Numbered from the stretch's first letter, positions 18,008 to 27,020 are shown. The stretch is 64,000 bases of DNA from Planctomycetota bacterium (GCA_026692865.1 JAPLNI010000059.1:1-64000); one strand, 5' to 3'. A program made the numbers and translations. The notes: generated by a model not told the origin, from the sequence alone.

Positions 18008-20202
18008 TACGCCAATTGCTCTTCATGAGCGTAGTCCTTGTGTTATGCCTTAGCCTTCAGGCCGAAGAGCCTTTAAGCTTCGTGCTCGACATCCAGCCTA
18101 TTTTGACTAAGGCTGGCTGCAATGCGGGCGCGTGCCATGCGAAAGCCATCACCGGTCAGCGTGGTTTCCGCCTCAGCGTGCTCGGTTTCGAACCGCAAGA
18201 GGATTACGAAGCCATTGTGAAGCAATGCAAGGGCCGACGTGTCTTCCCGCCTGCACCTGAGGAAAGCCTGCTTATCACCAAAGGCGCGGCCATTGTGCCA
18301 CACACCGGTGGGAAGAAACTGGAGCCAAGTTCCGAAGAGTACCGCACCCTTGTCCGCTGGATTGCCGAGGGGATGCCCTATATGCAGCCGAACGAGCCTG
18401 AGCTGAAAGAGATCACCGTCGAGCCCTCGCGCATCACCTTAAAACCGGAAACTTCTCAACAGCTCAAGGTCACCGCCCACTATTCCAACGGCAGCAGCCG
18501 GGATGTGACGAAGCTCGCGCTGTTTGAGGCGAACGACAGCGCTATGGCCTCCGCCACCGTCAGTGGACTCGTTAACACACTCGATCTGCCTGGCAATGTG
18601 GGGGTGATGGTACGATTCGGTGGGAAAGTCAGCGTTTGCAGCATTATCATTCCGCTTGGTGCACCCGTGGATCAATTGCTGCCGGAGAGGAATTTTATCG
18701 ACCAGCATGTGTTCGCCAACTTGAAGCAGGTCGGCATTCCACCCTCACCCATCTGCGATGACGGCACCTTCCTCCGCCGCGTCTCGCTCGACATCGGAGG
18801 CCGGCTTCCGACGCTAGATGAAACGAAGGCCTTCCTGGCAGATAAATCTTCAGACAAACGCGACCGCGCCGTCGAAGCCCTGCTCAACTCGCCCGACTAC
18901 GCCGACTACTTCGCGAACAAATGGACCTCGCTGCTCAAAAACCAGCGTGCCGAGGCCGCCGACATCACTGCGAACTTTGCCTTCCACGCCTGGATGCGAG
19001 ATAACCTCCTCGCGAATACACCTTACGATCAGCTCGTCCGTGAGATACTCGCCAGCACCGGGACGATCGTGTCCAACCCGCCGGTGGCATGGTATAAGCG
19101 AGTCAAAGAATCGACCACGCAAGTCGAGGATGTTGCTCAGCTTTTCCTCGGCGTGCGAATGCAGTGTGCGCAGTGCCATCATCATCCCTTTGAGCGTTGG
19201 ACGCAGGCCGAGTATTACCACCTCGCCGCTTTCTTCAGCCAGATCGGTCGCAAACCGACCGCAATCGCCGGAGAGGATCTCATCTTCCACAAGCGCGGCA
19301 TCGCGCAGAGCGAGCATCGCAAGACCGGCGTCATGCTGAAGCCTGCCGGCCTTGGCGAGCCACCTCTCGACATCGCGCCCGACGACGACCCGCGTCTCGC
19401 GCTGGCCGACTGGATGGCGCAGAAGGAAAATCCATTCTTCGCCAAAGCCCTCGTGAATCGCTACTGGAAACACTTCTTCAAACGCGGTCTCATCGAGCCA
19501 GAGGACGACCTGCGCGACACGAACCCGCCGACGAACCCCGAGCTTCTCGACGCTATGGCCAAGCACTTCACTGACAGCAACTACGATCTCAAATCTCTCA
19601 TCCGAGTTATAGCGCAAAGCCACACCTACCAGCTCAGCGCCATGACCAATGAGCACAACGCGATCGACCGCCAAGCCTTTTCACACTTCTATCCGAAACG
19701 TCTCTCCGCCGAAGTCCTGCTCGACAGCATTGATATGACCACCGTCTCGAAGACCGATTTCGCCGACCTCCCGCCCGGCACTCGCGCCATTTCGCTACCC
19801 GACAACAGCTACACCAAGGCCTCGCCCTTCCTCAAGGTCTTTGGTCGTCCCGACAACGCCAGCGTGTGCGAATGTGAACGTGTGCAGAGCGCCAGCCTGG
19901 CGCAGAGCCTGCACCTCATGAACGCCAGTGACGTCAAGGCCAAGCTCACTGCCACCAACGGCCGGGCCGAGAAACTAGCCAAGTCCGAGGTGCCTAGTGC
20001 CGAGGGCATCCGCGAGATTTACCTCACGGCCTTCAGCCGCGAGCCCAGCCGCGAAGAGCTGAGCATCGCCGAAGATTACCTGAACAAGCCGCGCAACGAC
20101 GCTCAAGATAAACCGATCGATCCCGCCCGCGCCAAACGCATGGCCTACGAGGACCTCCTCTGGGCGATCGTGAACACGAAAGAATTTCTTTTCAATCATT
20201 AA
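18004..20202 (+). CDS. DUF1549/DUF1553 planctomycete cytochrome-type protein (operon B)
   Basis: 732 residues with a clear signal peptide (1-20, LCLSLQAEEP). The N-terminal motif CNAGACH is at C39, C44 and H45, followed by an Ig-like (BIG) region at about 140-220, DUF1549 at about 230-420 (FIDQHVFANLKQVGIPPS, RRVSLDIGGRLPTL) with CAQCHHHP at C388-C391-H392, and DUF1553 from about 460 (LVNRYWKHFFKRGLIEPEDD, DTNPPTNPELLDAM). It is a paralogue of the 6.5 kb gene and probably carries covalent haem outside the cytoplasm. It is translationally coupled to DUF1501 upstream and separated by 4 bases from the PPC gene downstream. Confidence 0.93.
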   Translation: MIRQLLFMSVVLVLCLSLQAEEPLSFVLDIQPILTKAGCNAGACHAKAITGQRGFRLSVLGFEPQEDYEAIVKQCKGRRVFPPAPEESLLITKGAAIVPHTGGKKLEPSSEEYRTLVRWIAEGMPYMQPNEPELKEITVEPSRITLKPETSQQLKVTAHYSNGSSRDVTKLALFEANDSAMASATVSGLVNTLDLPGNVGVMVRFGGKVSVCSIIIPLGAPVDQLLPERNFIDQHVFANLKQVGIPPSPICDDGTFLRRVSLDIGGRLPTLDETKAFLADKSSDKRDRAVEALLNSPDYADYFANKWTSLLKNQRAEAADITANFAFHAWMRDNLLANTPYDQLVREILASTGTIVSNPPVAWYKRVKESTTQVEDVAQLFLGVRMQCAQCHHHPFERWTQAEYYHLAAFFSQIGRKPTAIAGEDLIFHKRGIAQSEHRKTGVMLKPAGLGEPPLDIAPDDDPRLALADWMAQKENPFFAKALVNRYWKHFFKRGLIEPEDDLRDTNPPTNPELLDAMAKHFTDSNYDLKSLIRVIAQSHTYQLSAMTNEHNAIDRQAFSHFYPKRLSAEVLLDSIDMTTVSKTDFADLPPGTRAISLPDNSYTKASPFLKVFGRPDNASVCECERVQSASLAQSLHLMNASDVKAKLTATNGRAEKLAKSEVPSAEGIREIYLTAFSREPSREELSIAEDYLNKPRNDAQDKPIDPARAKRMAYEDLLWAIVNTKEFLFNH

Positions 20203-20206
20203 GACC

Positions 20207-22165
20207 ATGTTCTCGAAATCCATCCTCAACATTACTGTAAGCCTTCTGTTGACTGCCTCGGCTCTCGCCCAGCAAGTTACGTTGCCGTTGCCGCGTTTGC
20301 TCACGATGATGCCCATGGGCGGACAGGCCGGGCAAAATTTCGAAGTGACGATCACCGGCCAATATACCGATGACGTCACCGAGTTGACCTTTTCCTCACC
20401 CAAGATCACCGCCAAGCCGGTGGAGGGCGTGGCGGACAAGTTCACGGTGAGCATTGCAGCGGACGCGCCGGTGGGCGTTTATGATGCGCGGGTGATGTCA
20501 CGACTCGGCGTGTCGTCTGCGCGAGCGTTTTCGGTGAGCAAGCTTCCGGAGGTCGTGCGCACGAAGCCGAACAACACGCTTGAAACAGCCCAGCCGCTCG
20601 CGGTTGGAACGATCTGTAATGCGACGATGACGAAACGGGCGGTCGATTTTTACTCCTTTCAGGCCGTGAAAGACGAGCCGGTGGCGATTGATTGCGCAGC
20701 AGTCGGCATCGACTCGCGTCTCACGCCAGTCCTCATTCTCGCGGATGCCACAGGGGCCGATTTGAAGGTGAACCGCACCGGTGGCATGATCGATTTCACA
20801 CCGGCCGCCGACGGCATTTTCATCATTAAAGTGAGCGATCTTACCTACCAGGGCGGTGAGCGACATTTCTATCGTCTCGCATTGCAAAAAGGGCCTGCCC
20901 AACCACAGCCGCAGACGCAAACTGTCAGTGCCATGTCCTGGCCGCCGACCGGCCTCGCCGACGCCGCCCTAGAGAAAGAAGTCGAACCGAACAACAAGGA
21001 TCCGCAGAAGATCACGTTGCCGTGCGATATCGGCGGCGTCTTCTTCCCCGCAGCGGATGTCGATACCTATGAGTTCAAGGCGAAGAAGGGCGAGACGTGG
21101 TGGGTGGAAGTCGCTAGTGAGCGTCTCGGATTCAACACCGATCCCTTCGTGCTTGTGCAGCAGGTCAAGGACGGCAATTTCGCGGACGTCGCAGAACTCT
21201 ACGACATCGTCCAGCCGATGAAGGTCACCAGCAACGGTTACTCCTATGACGGTCCTCCCTACGATGCCGGTTCGCCGGACGTACTCGGTAAGTTCGTAGT
21301 CAAAGAGGACGGCACTTATCGTCTTCAAGTGCGCGATCTTTTCGGCGGCACCCGCAACGATCCGCACAATATCTACCGACTCATCGTGCGCCAAGCCACG
21401 CCCGACTTCGCACTTGCGGCCTGGGCTGTTCACATGACACTTCGCAACGGCGACCGCTCTGCATTCTCCAAGCCGATGGCGCTGCGCCAGGGCGATGCGC
21501 GTGTGCTGGAGGTCGTCGTGCAGCGGCGTGACGGCTTCGATGGCGAGATCGAGATAACCATGGATAACCTGCCGCCAGGTGTTAGCGCCGTCGGTTTGAA
21601 GATCGGCAAAGGCAAGAACTTCGGCCACCTCGTCCTCAACGCGGATGAGAATGCACCGCGCGGGTTCTCGCTTGCCAAGATCACCGGCAAGGCTGTCATC
21701 GGTGGCCAAGAAGTCATGCGTCCCGTGCGCCTCGCCAGCATGGAGTGGCCGGTGGCAGACGCGAAGACGATGGGTGAAATTCCCGCTCCGCGGCTCGTCG
21801 TTGATGTTCCTGTCTCCGTGACCGATTCCGAGCAAGCGCCCGTTTCGATCATGCTGGCCGAAGACAAGGTCTTCGAGGCCAACGCAGAAGAGAAGCTGAA
21901 AATCCCGCTCAAGCTGACATGGCGGAATGAGTTCAACGGCACGTCAATCAAAGTGAAGGCCTACGGCGAGGGCTTCAGCGGTATCAAGGAGTTCGACATC
22001 CCGCTTAAAGCCACTTCGTACGACGCTGTGATCGATCTGGCTGCGCTCAAGATCGCGCCTGGCGATTATACCTTCGCCTTCCAAAGCCTCGGAATCTGCA
22101 AGTACCGCTACAATCCCACCGCCTGTCGTCGCCACCGATGTCGAAGATGCGAAGAAGGCAGCTGA
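20207..22165 (+). CDS. secreted PPC-domain protein, frameshifted near the 3' end (operon B)
   Basis: The open frame is 652 residues with a signal peptide (1-21, TASALAQQ). It has repeated bacterial pre-peptidase C-terminal-like (PPC) beta-sandwich units: about 125-228 (NNTLETAQPLAVG, DFYSFQAVKDEPVAIDC), about 255-390 (EVEPNNKDPQKITLPCDIGGVF, DVDTYEFKAKKGETWWVEV, GTYRLQVRDLFGG) and an Ig-like third part. The last 15 residues (TACRRHRCRRCEEGS) are out of character. Dropping one base near 22118 gives YNPPPVVATDVEDAKKAAEKRRL and a frame ending with TGA at 22320-22322. That frame overlaps the next start by the same ATGA overlap seen elsewhere in the operon, so the intact gene almost certainly ran to 22322. 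Confidence 0.9.
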   Translation: MFSKSILNITVSLLLTASALAQQVTLPLPRLLTMMPMGGQAGQNFEVTITGQYTDDVTELTFSSPKITAKPVEGVADKFTVSIAADAPVGVYDARVMSRLGVSSARAFSVSKLPEVVRTKPNNTLETAQPLAVGTICNATMTKRAVDFYSFQAVKDEPVAIDCAAVGIDSRLTPVLILADATGADLKVNRTGGMIDFTPAADGIFIIKVSDLTYQGGERHFYRLALQKGPAQPQPQTQTVSAMSWPPTGLADAALEKEVEPNNKDPQKITLPCDIGGVFFPAADVDTYEFKAKKGETWWVEVASERLGFNTDPFVLVQQVKDGNFADVAELYDIVQPMKVTSNGYSYDGPPYDAGSPDVLGKFVVKEDGTYRLQVRDLFGGTRNDPHNIYRLIVRQATPDFALAAWAVHMTLRNGDRSAFSKPMALRQGDARVLEVVVQRRDGFDGEIEITMDNLPPGVSAVGLKIGKGKNFGHLVLNADENAPRGFSLAKITGKAVIGGQEVMRPVRLASMEWPVADAKTMGEIPAPRLVVDVPVSVTDSEQAPVSIMLAEDKVFEANAEEKLKIPLKLTWRNEFNGTSIKVKAYGEGFSGIKEFDIPLKATSYDAVIDLAALKIAPGDYTFAFQSLGICKYRYNPTACRRHRCRRCEEGS

Positions 22166-22322
22166 GAAACGAAGGCTGGCCGAGGCGGCCATGACCGCTG
22201 CTACCAACAAAATGAAATCCGTCACAACCGCTGCAAATCCGAAGGACACCGTGGAGATCCTCATCTCACAACCGATTCGCGTCAGCGTGAAGCCCGCCAC
22301 CCCCAAAACCGCCGGCAAATGA
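22118..22322 (+). pseudogene. displaced C-terminal tail of the PPC-domain protein
   Basis: About 66 codons in the +1 frame relative to the main reading frame (PVVATDVEDAKKAAEKRRLAEAA... to TPKTAGK). The segment is charged, helical and coding-like, and it ends in an ATGA overlap with the following cytochrome/WD40 gene. Confidence 0.75.
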
Positions 22323-24589
22323 TGAAGTACTTGCCACTGCTAGTTCTGTTCTCGACATCCACGGTCATGGCCGCCGAGCGAGATTTTTATCGGGACGTCT
22401 ATCCCTTCCTGAAGACGAATTGCATCTCGTGCCATAACAAGACCACGACGAAGGCGGACCTGAACATGGAGACGCCGGAACTGATGCTCCAAGGCGGCGA
22501 TTCAGGATCGTCGATCGTGCCCGGAAAAAGCGAGGAGAGCCTGATCGTGAAGGCGTCCCTGCACCAAGAGGACATGGAGATGCCGCCGCCAAACAACAAG
22601 GCCGGTGCGGTGAATCTGTCTCCGATGGAGATTGCGATCTTAAAGGAGTGGATTGATCAAGGCGCAAAAAGCTCCGTGCCGCAAGAACGCGAGGTCGTTT
22701 TGAAGGCCCTCGCGGCAAGCGTGGACCCGATCTACAGCGTAACGATGACGAAGGACGGTCGTTACGTCGCCTGCGGGCGCTCAAACCACATCTTCCTCTA
22801 TGATTTGGCGACTCGACAATTGGTTTCTCAGATCAGTGATCCGGTGGAAAAGAACGGCGCCGCACACCGGGCGTTGGTGCAGTCGCTTTCTTTCAGTCCG
22901 GATGGAACGCGATTGGCGAGCGGCAGCTTCCGCGAGGTAAAGATTTGGAAGCTGGAGACGCCTAAACCGACCGCTAATGCGCAGGAGACGGTTTCAGAAC
23001 CAGCGAGCAGCGATTTGATTCAGAAGATCGCCGCTGCCGGCAAAGTGACCGTCTTATGCAGCGCCATGTCCTTCAACGGCAAGCAGATCGTGACAGGCTG
23101 TAACGATGGTTCGGTGCGCGTCTGGGATGCAGCCACGTTGAAGCCCGTTATCGAGTTGCGCGGCAGCGTCACTTCGACCCAAAAGATGGCGGAGCTCGAT
23201 TGGACTATCGCGGCGCAAATCCTGGAACAATCTTTCCAGAAGAGCGAGATCGCTCGCATCGAAGCGCAGGACAAGGCGCTCGACGTGCTGCTCGGCAAAG
23301 CCAAAGAGGCCATCGTGACGATGAGTAAGGTGCTGCCGGAAAAGCAGAAAGCAGTCCCGCTCACCACCGAAGCAAAAACCGCCGCCCAGAAGGCGGTGGA
23401 TGAAGTCGAAGCCAAACTCGCTGATGCCAAGGACGCCGCTGTCGAGAAAGAGCTCAAAGCCGCGCAGGACAAACTGATCACCGCCAAGATGGCTGAGGTC
23501 TCGGCGCTGGCCGCTGTCTCTGCCGCCCAAAGCAACGTGAAGGACGCCGAGGACGATGTGAATCGCATCACTCTTTCGAAAACTGTAAACGCGAAAGCCA
23601 TTGCCGCTGCCAACGCGGCCATCACCACGGCGAAAGCTGTGCAGGACAAGGCCGCTGCCGACCTTGCGGTGATCAAGCAGGCTTTGACGAAGTCGACTGC
23701 CAATCCTGTCGCGGTGAGTTTTTCCAACGATGCTCAGCGCGTGGCTTCGGTGTTGGAGGATGGCGCCTTGCGCGTGTGGGCAGTAGTCAGCGGCAAACCC
23801 CTGGAGGAAGCTGCCGGCAACTCCGCGACAACCAAGATCATCGCAGCGCCTGATGGCTCGTTTTTGGCGACCAAAGTAGTTAGGCAGACCACCGGTACCA
23901 CGCCGCGCTGGGTGTTGGAACGCAAGATCGATCAAAAAGGGATCTTCGCCGACCGTGTGAACGCAGTGCGTTTCAGTCCTGATGGTAAAACGCTCGCCAC
24001 CGGCGGCGGCGAGCCTTCCCGATCGGGCGATGTCATCCTCTTGGATGTTGCGACCGGCAAAGCTACACAGAAGTGGAAGGAGAAACACGCCGACGCCGTG
24101 CTGTGCCTCGATTTTTCACCCGATGGTAAGCGACTGGCCACTGGCGCGGCAGACAAGATCGCACGCGTTACCGAAATCGCCTCGGGTAAACAGTTGAACT
24201 TGTTCGAAGGCCACACGCATCACGTCATGGGTGTCGCCTTCCGCAATGATGGCCGAGTACTTGCTACCGCAGGCGCCGAGGGCACAGTGGTGACGTGGGA
24301 CATGATCATCGGCGAGCGGAAGAAAAAGATCGAGGGCTGGACGAAAGAAGTCACCTCGTTGCAGTTCATCGGCGCCACGAATCAGATCGTCACGTCCGCC
24401 GGTGACAACCGCGTCCGGATTGTTACCGATGATGGCGGCGAAGTTCGCTCGATCGCGAACATCCCCGACTACATGCAAGCCGCCGTCAGCGAGGCCAATG
24501 GAAGTACCATCGTCGGTGGCGGCGAGGACAGCCTACTGCGCATGTGGGACGCTTCGGGGAAGGAACTCGTAGCATTCGGAAAGAAGTGA
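22319..24589 (+). CDS. cytochrome c (planctomycete type) fused to WD40 repeats with coiled-coil insert (operon B)
   Basis: 756 residues with a signal peptide (1-18). The planctomycete cytochrome domain (about 22-118) holds CISCH at C35-C38-H39 and the distal block LHQEDMEMPPPNNK. WD40 blades follow from about 140 (TMTKDGRYVACGRSNHIFLYD, SFSPDGTRLASGSFREVKIW, NGKQIVTGCNDGSVRVWD). They are interrupted at about 285-465 by an Ala/Lys/Glu-rich coiled coil, then resume to the end (RFSPDGKTLATGGG, DFSPDGKRLATGAADK, MWDASGKEL). It is probably an envelope haem protein with a propeller split by a long helical arm. It is coupled to the PPC gene and is the last gene of operon B. Confidence 0.92.
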   Translation: MMKYLPLLVLFSTSTVMAAERDFYRDVYPFLKTNCISCHNKTTTKADLNMETPELMLQGGDSGSSIVPGKSEESLIVKASLHQEDMEMPPPNNKAGAVNLSPMEIAILKEWIDQGAKSSVPQEREVVLKALAASVDPIYSVTMTKDGRYVACGRSNHIFLYDLATRQLVSQISDPVEKNGAAHRALVQSLSFSPDGTRLASGSFREVKIWKLETPKPTANAQETVSEPASSDLIQKIAAAGKVTVLCSAMSFNGKQIVTGCNDGSVRVWDAATLKPVIELRGSVTSTQKMAELDWTIAAQILEQSFQKSEIARIEAQDKALDVLLGKAKEAIVTMSKVLPEKQKAVPLTTEAKTAAQKAVDEVEAKLADAKDAAVEKELKAAQDKLITAKMAEVSALAAVSAAQSNVKDAEDDVNRITLSKTVNAKAIAAANAAITTAKAVQDKAAADLAVIKQALTKSTANPVAVSFSNDAQRVASVLEDGALRVWAVVSGKPLEEAAGNSATTKIIAAPDGSFLATKVVRQTTGTTPRWVLERKIDQKGIFADRVNAVRFSPDGKTLATGGGEPSRSGDVILLDVATGKATQKWKEKHADAVLCLDFSPDGKRLATGAADKIARVTEIASGKQLNLFEGHTHHVMGVAFRNDGRVLATAGAEGTVVTWDMIIGERKKKIEGWTKEVTSLQFIGATNQIVTSAGDNRVRIVTDDGGEVRSIANIPDYMQAAVSEANGSTIVGGGEDSLLRMWDASGKELVAFGKK

Positions 24590-24690
24590 CCTTTCTTCAA
24601 TCGCATTGGGTGAAAAAATCGAACGACACTTTGCACTGCGGATCTATTGTTCGATTGTCGAGTTGATTGTCGTGAAATCGGCCCAGCAGA

Positions 24691-24740
24691 TTCTCACGAG
24701 ATTCCGGACAGAATGTAGCGAGTACTCGCTACATTCTGTC
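24691..24740 (+). repeat. 39-bp repeat unit overlapping a 34-bp perfect palindrome
   Basis: 24691-24729 is a third copy of the 39-bp element found twice at 11166-11251 (TTCTCACGAGATTCCGGACA... ending GCGAGTACTCGC). Here it extends into a perfect 34-bp palindrome at 24707-24740 (half-site GACAGAATGTAGCGAGT). It lies in the 409-bp spacer after operon B, where it could form a hairpin or cruciform. The rest of the spacer holds no recognisable gene. Confidence 0.85.
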
Positions 24741-24998
24741 GCCCAAGAACAGGATTTCCAAGTTGGCATGCAGAGGCGACGAGTGACTGCTAGATGAATC
24801 GAGCCATGCAGATCGCAAACACATTCTGGAGTTTTCTGACGAGTTTGCGTCAGGTGGTATAAAATTTTGGTCACTTATTTCTCGTTACTCGATGATGCTC
24901 CGAGTGATCGAGATTATGGTCTTTGATGTTGGCCGGTTCGGCTGACGATGCTTTATTAGGAAAAAGATGCTGTGTGAACTTAAAGTTCGTACCCCGCC

Positions 24999-25667
24999 TC
25001 AGATTGTTCGAAGCGACGAACGTCGTCGATTGTTTCTCCAATCAAACAATTCAAGCCAACTCGTGTCTACGTATGCAGCATCGATACGCCGAGCTAGGAG
25101 TAGATTGGCTGGGGGTAGTGGTGCCGTAAACGGCCTGAGGCTGTTGACGCCATTACCTGCACGTGTCGCGTTGGTATCCAGCACGTTTACCGCTCCGCTT
25201 TTGTCTACGTCGAAGATGTTCGAAATGTTATTAGGATCGGTGCCATTTCTAGCGCGAACGATATTGGTATCCAACACGTTGATCCCCACTTGCGTAGGGA
25301 ACGAAGCCGTTGGGGTTACATCAAATCTTGCATTCCCAAAGTAGCATGTATCGTTTGCTACCAAGCCCGTGTTCGAATTAGCGATTACCGTGATGCGCAG
25401 CCAAGCGTTTTGAATGACTTGATCAGCAAAGACCAATTTAACGCGGTCCGAGCCACCCACTCCGCCGCCTTGAAACGAGGAGACTGTCACTATCGGCGTG
25501 ATCGGTAAAAAGTTTGGCGTGACACCAGTGAAGTCAGACCACCAATCAAACTGAAAACTTGAAGCGGCGATCCCGGACAAATTCGATGTTCCAACTAGAT
25601 CAATCACGATTCCATTGAGGCCACGCGAGTAGTTGGTAAGATATTCACAACGACCTATCGTGGACAT
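24999..25667 (-). pseudogene. 5'-truncated extracellular dockerin-type protein
   Basis: 222 residues starting in the middle of a domain (CEYLTNYSRGLNGIVIDLVG). The same domain occurs whole in the protein at 54534-57728 (NYDRGLNGVIVDIAG) after about 40 further residues and a long N-terminus. It continues with VKLVFADQVIQNAWLRITVIANSNTGL, then two dockerin-like calcium-loop repeats (GINVLDTNIVRARNG; FDVDKSGAVNVLDTNATRAGNG). No signal peptide and no ribosome-binding site are present. The last 30 residues (DAAYVDTSWLELFDWRNNRRR) look like read-through beyond the original end. It is a remnant of a secreted planctomycete protein. Confidence 0.7.
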
Positions 25668-25675
25668 TCAGTGAT

Positions 25676-25945
25676 ATGGTTGTCGTTGTCGAAAACAGCG
25701 GGAAACCGATTTCGCCTGACTTTGTTCAAGAGCTGCTGGGCAATCAATCGACACCGACAGTAATCAACACAACCTGGCAGCTTGACGAGAAGGCTGGCTT
25801 GCTTCGTCTTTTCAACGCGAATGTTGACGGACAAAAGATTGACGCGGAGATAAGGGTCTTGATAAAACCGGCCGGTCATGTGCGGGTTAGTCTTGGTGGG
25901 CGTCAATACAATTTGTTTCGAAACATTGCCAAGGTCTCTAAATAG
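25676..25945 (+). CDS. small hypothetical protein
   Basis: 89 residues with coding-like composition (WQLDEKAGLLRLFNANVDGQKIDAEIRVLIKPAGHVRVSLGG), ending in TAG. No signal peptide, membrane segment or recognised family. There is no good ribosome-binding site, and the start lies only 8 bases from the truncated dockerin gene on the other strand, so this gene may also be truncated at the same junction. Confidence 0.45.
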   Translation: MVVVVENSGKPISPDFVQELLGNQSTPTVINTTWQLDEKAGLLRLFNANVDGQKIDAEIRVLIKPAGHVRVSLGGRQYNLFRNIAKVSK

Positions 25946-26086
25946 TTCGCGAATGCGAACTGACTTGAGTAGCTTCCTGTTTTGAGCGTACCCAAAACTT
26001 CTAAGTGCATCTATACATAAGCATCCCTACCTCGAATTTTAGGTGTTCCAGCGAGGCTTTCTTTGGCGAATATCAGCCATATGTTC

Positions 26087-27020
26087 TTAGACAGGGAATG
26101 TCATATTAGTTGTATCGAAACCATTTGTAATCTCTGGAAAAATCACTGCGGGCGGTGCAAGATTAGCGATTCGGTAACCTGCTCGTTCTCGCTTGGCAGT
26201 ATACATTGCTTCATACATTGCTTCGTCAGCAATATGGACTAGTTCCGAAGCTATTTGCGAATGGTCTGGGAAGTAGGCTATTCCGACGCTCGTGCCCGTG
26301 TCGATAGCCATGCCCTGCAATTCCTTGATTTGCTGGACTGAGCTAACGATCTTAGATGCAATTTGGTGGACATTCGACACATCCAAAGGAGGAGCAAGAA
26401 TAACCGCAATCTCGTCGCAGCCTAATCTTGCGACAAAATCGCTTTCGCGTAAACTCCCTTCCAATCGCGTAGCGACCTCAATCAGCAAAGCATCTCCAAT
26501 GTGGTGCCCGAGTGTGTCATTCACCGCCTTGAATTTGTTTAAATCAAGAAGTATGACAGCAAACTTGTTACCGGTTTCTGAGCAATAGCGATGTGTGGTG
26601 TTTAGCCGCTCTTCAAATGATGCGCGGTTGTGCGAGCCTGTCATGGAATCATGCATTGCTTTATGCCTGAGTTCATTTTCATGCGCTCGTGATTCTGAAA
26701 CATCTCGAATAGAAACGCAGCCAACCAAGCTTGTGTCAGAAGGTATCGTGCAAAACGACACATCCAGATACTGGTTTGTTTGAGCGTTTTGGAGAATGGT
26801 CGTTTCTAATCTCCCAGGTTCTTTCTGGGAAGCGGCCATCAGTAGTTTGTCAGCGCGATTCGGCAGTATCTAAGGAAACGGGGCGGCCCGCTGCTTCCTC
26901 AGATCGTACCTCAAACATTTTCTTCGCGGCGCGATTCAACGAATGAATACGTCCATCGGGTGTAAAGGTAACGATCGAATCAAGCCCCGTTTGGAAGAGA
27001 CGTGTCCATCGGTAGTCAAA
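26087..27020 (-). pseudogene. PAS-GGDEF diguanylate-cyclase-type gene, decayed
   Basis: The frame at 27020-26878 encodes a PAS domain (RLFQTGLDSIVTFTPDGRIHSLNRAAKKMFEVRSEEAAG). It then shifts near 26880 into the frame that continues with NRADKLLMAASQKEPGRLE (PAC region) and a GGDEF domain from about 26640 (HDSMTGSHNRASFEERL, FAVILLDLNKFKAVNDTLGHHIGDALL). The active-site motif reads GCDEI instead of GG(D/E)EF, which should abolish cyclase activity. Near the C-terminus EAMYEAMYTAK reflects a tandem 12-bp duplication. An in-frame TAA at 27021-27023 separates a further upstream open stretch reaching 27140. It is most likely a dead sensor gene. Confidence 0.75.

Noticed and set aside
22100-22125. 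Programmed frameshift in the PPC gene
   Set aside because: No slippery heptamer, pseudoknot or Shine-Dalgarno stimulator was seen; a simple indel is a better explanation.
22365-24478. Long minus-strand open frames opposite the cytochrome/WD40 gene (up to 344 codons)
   Set aside because: Shadows of high-GC coding sequence; the plus-strand gene has full domain structure.
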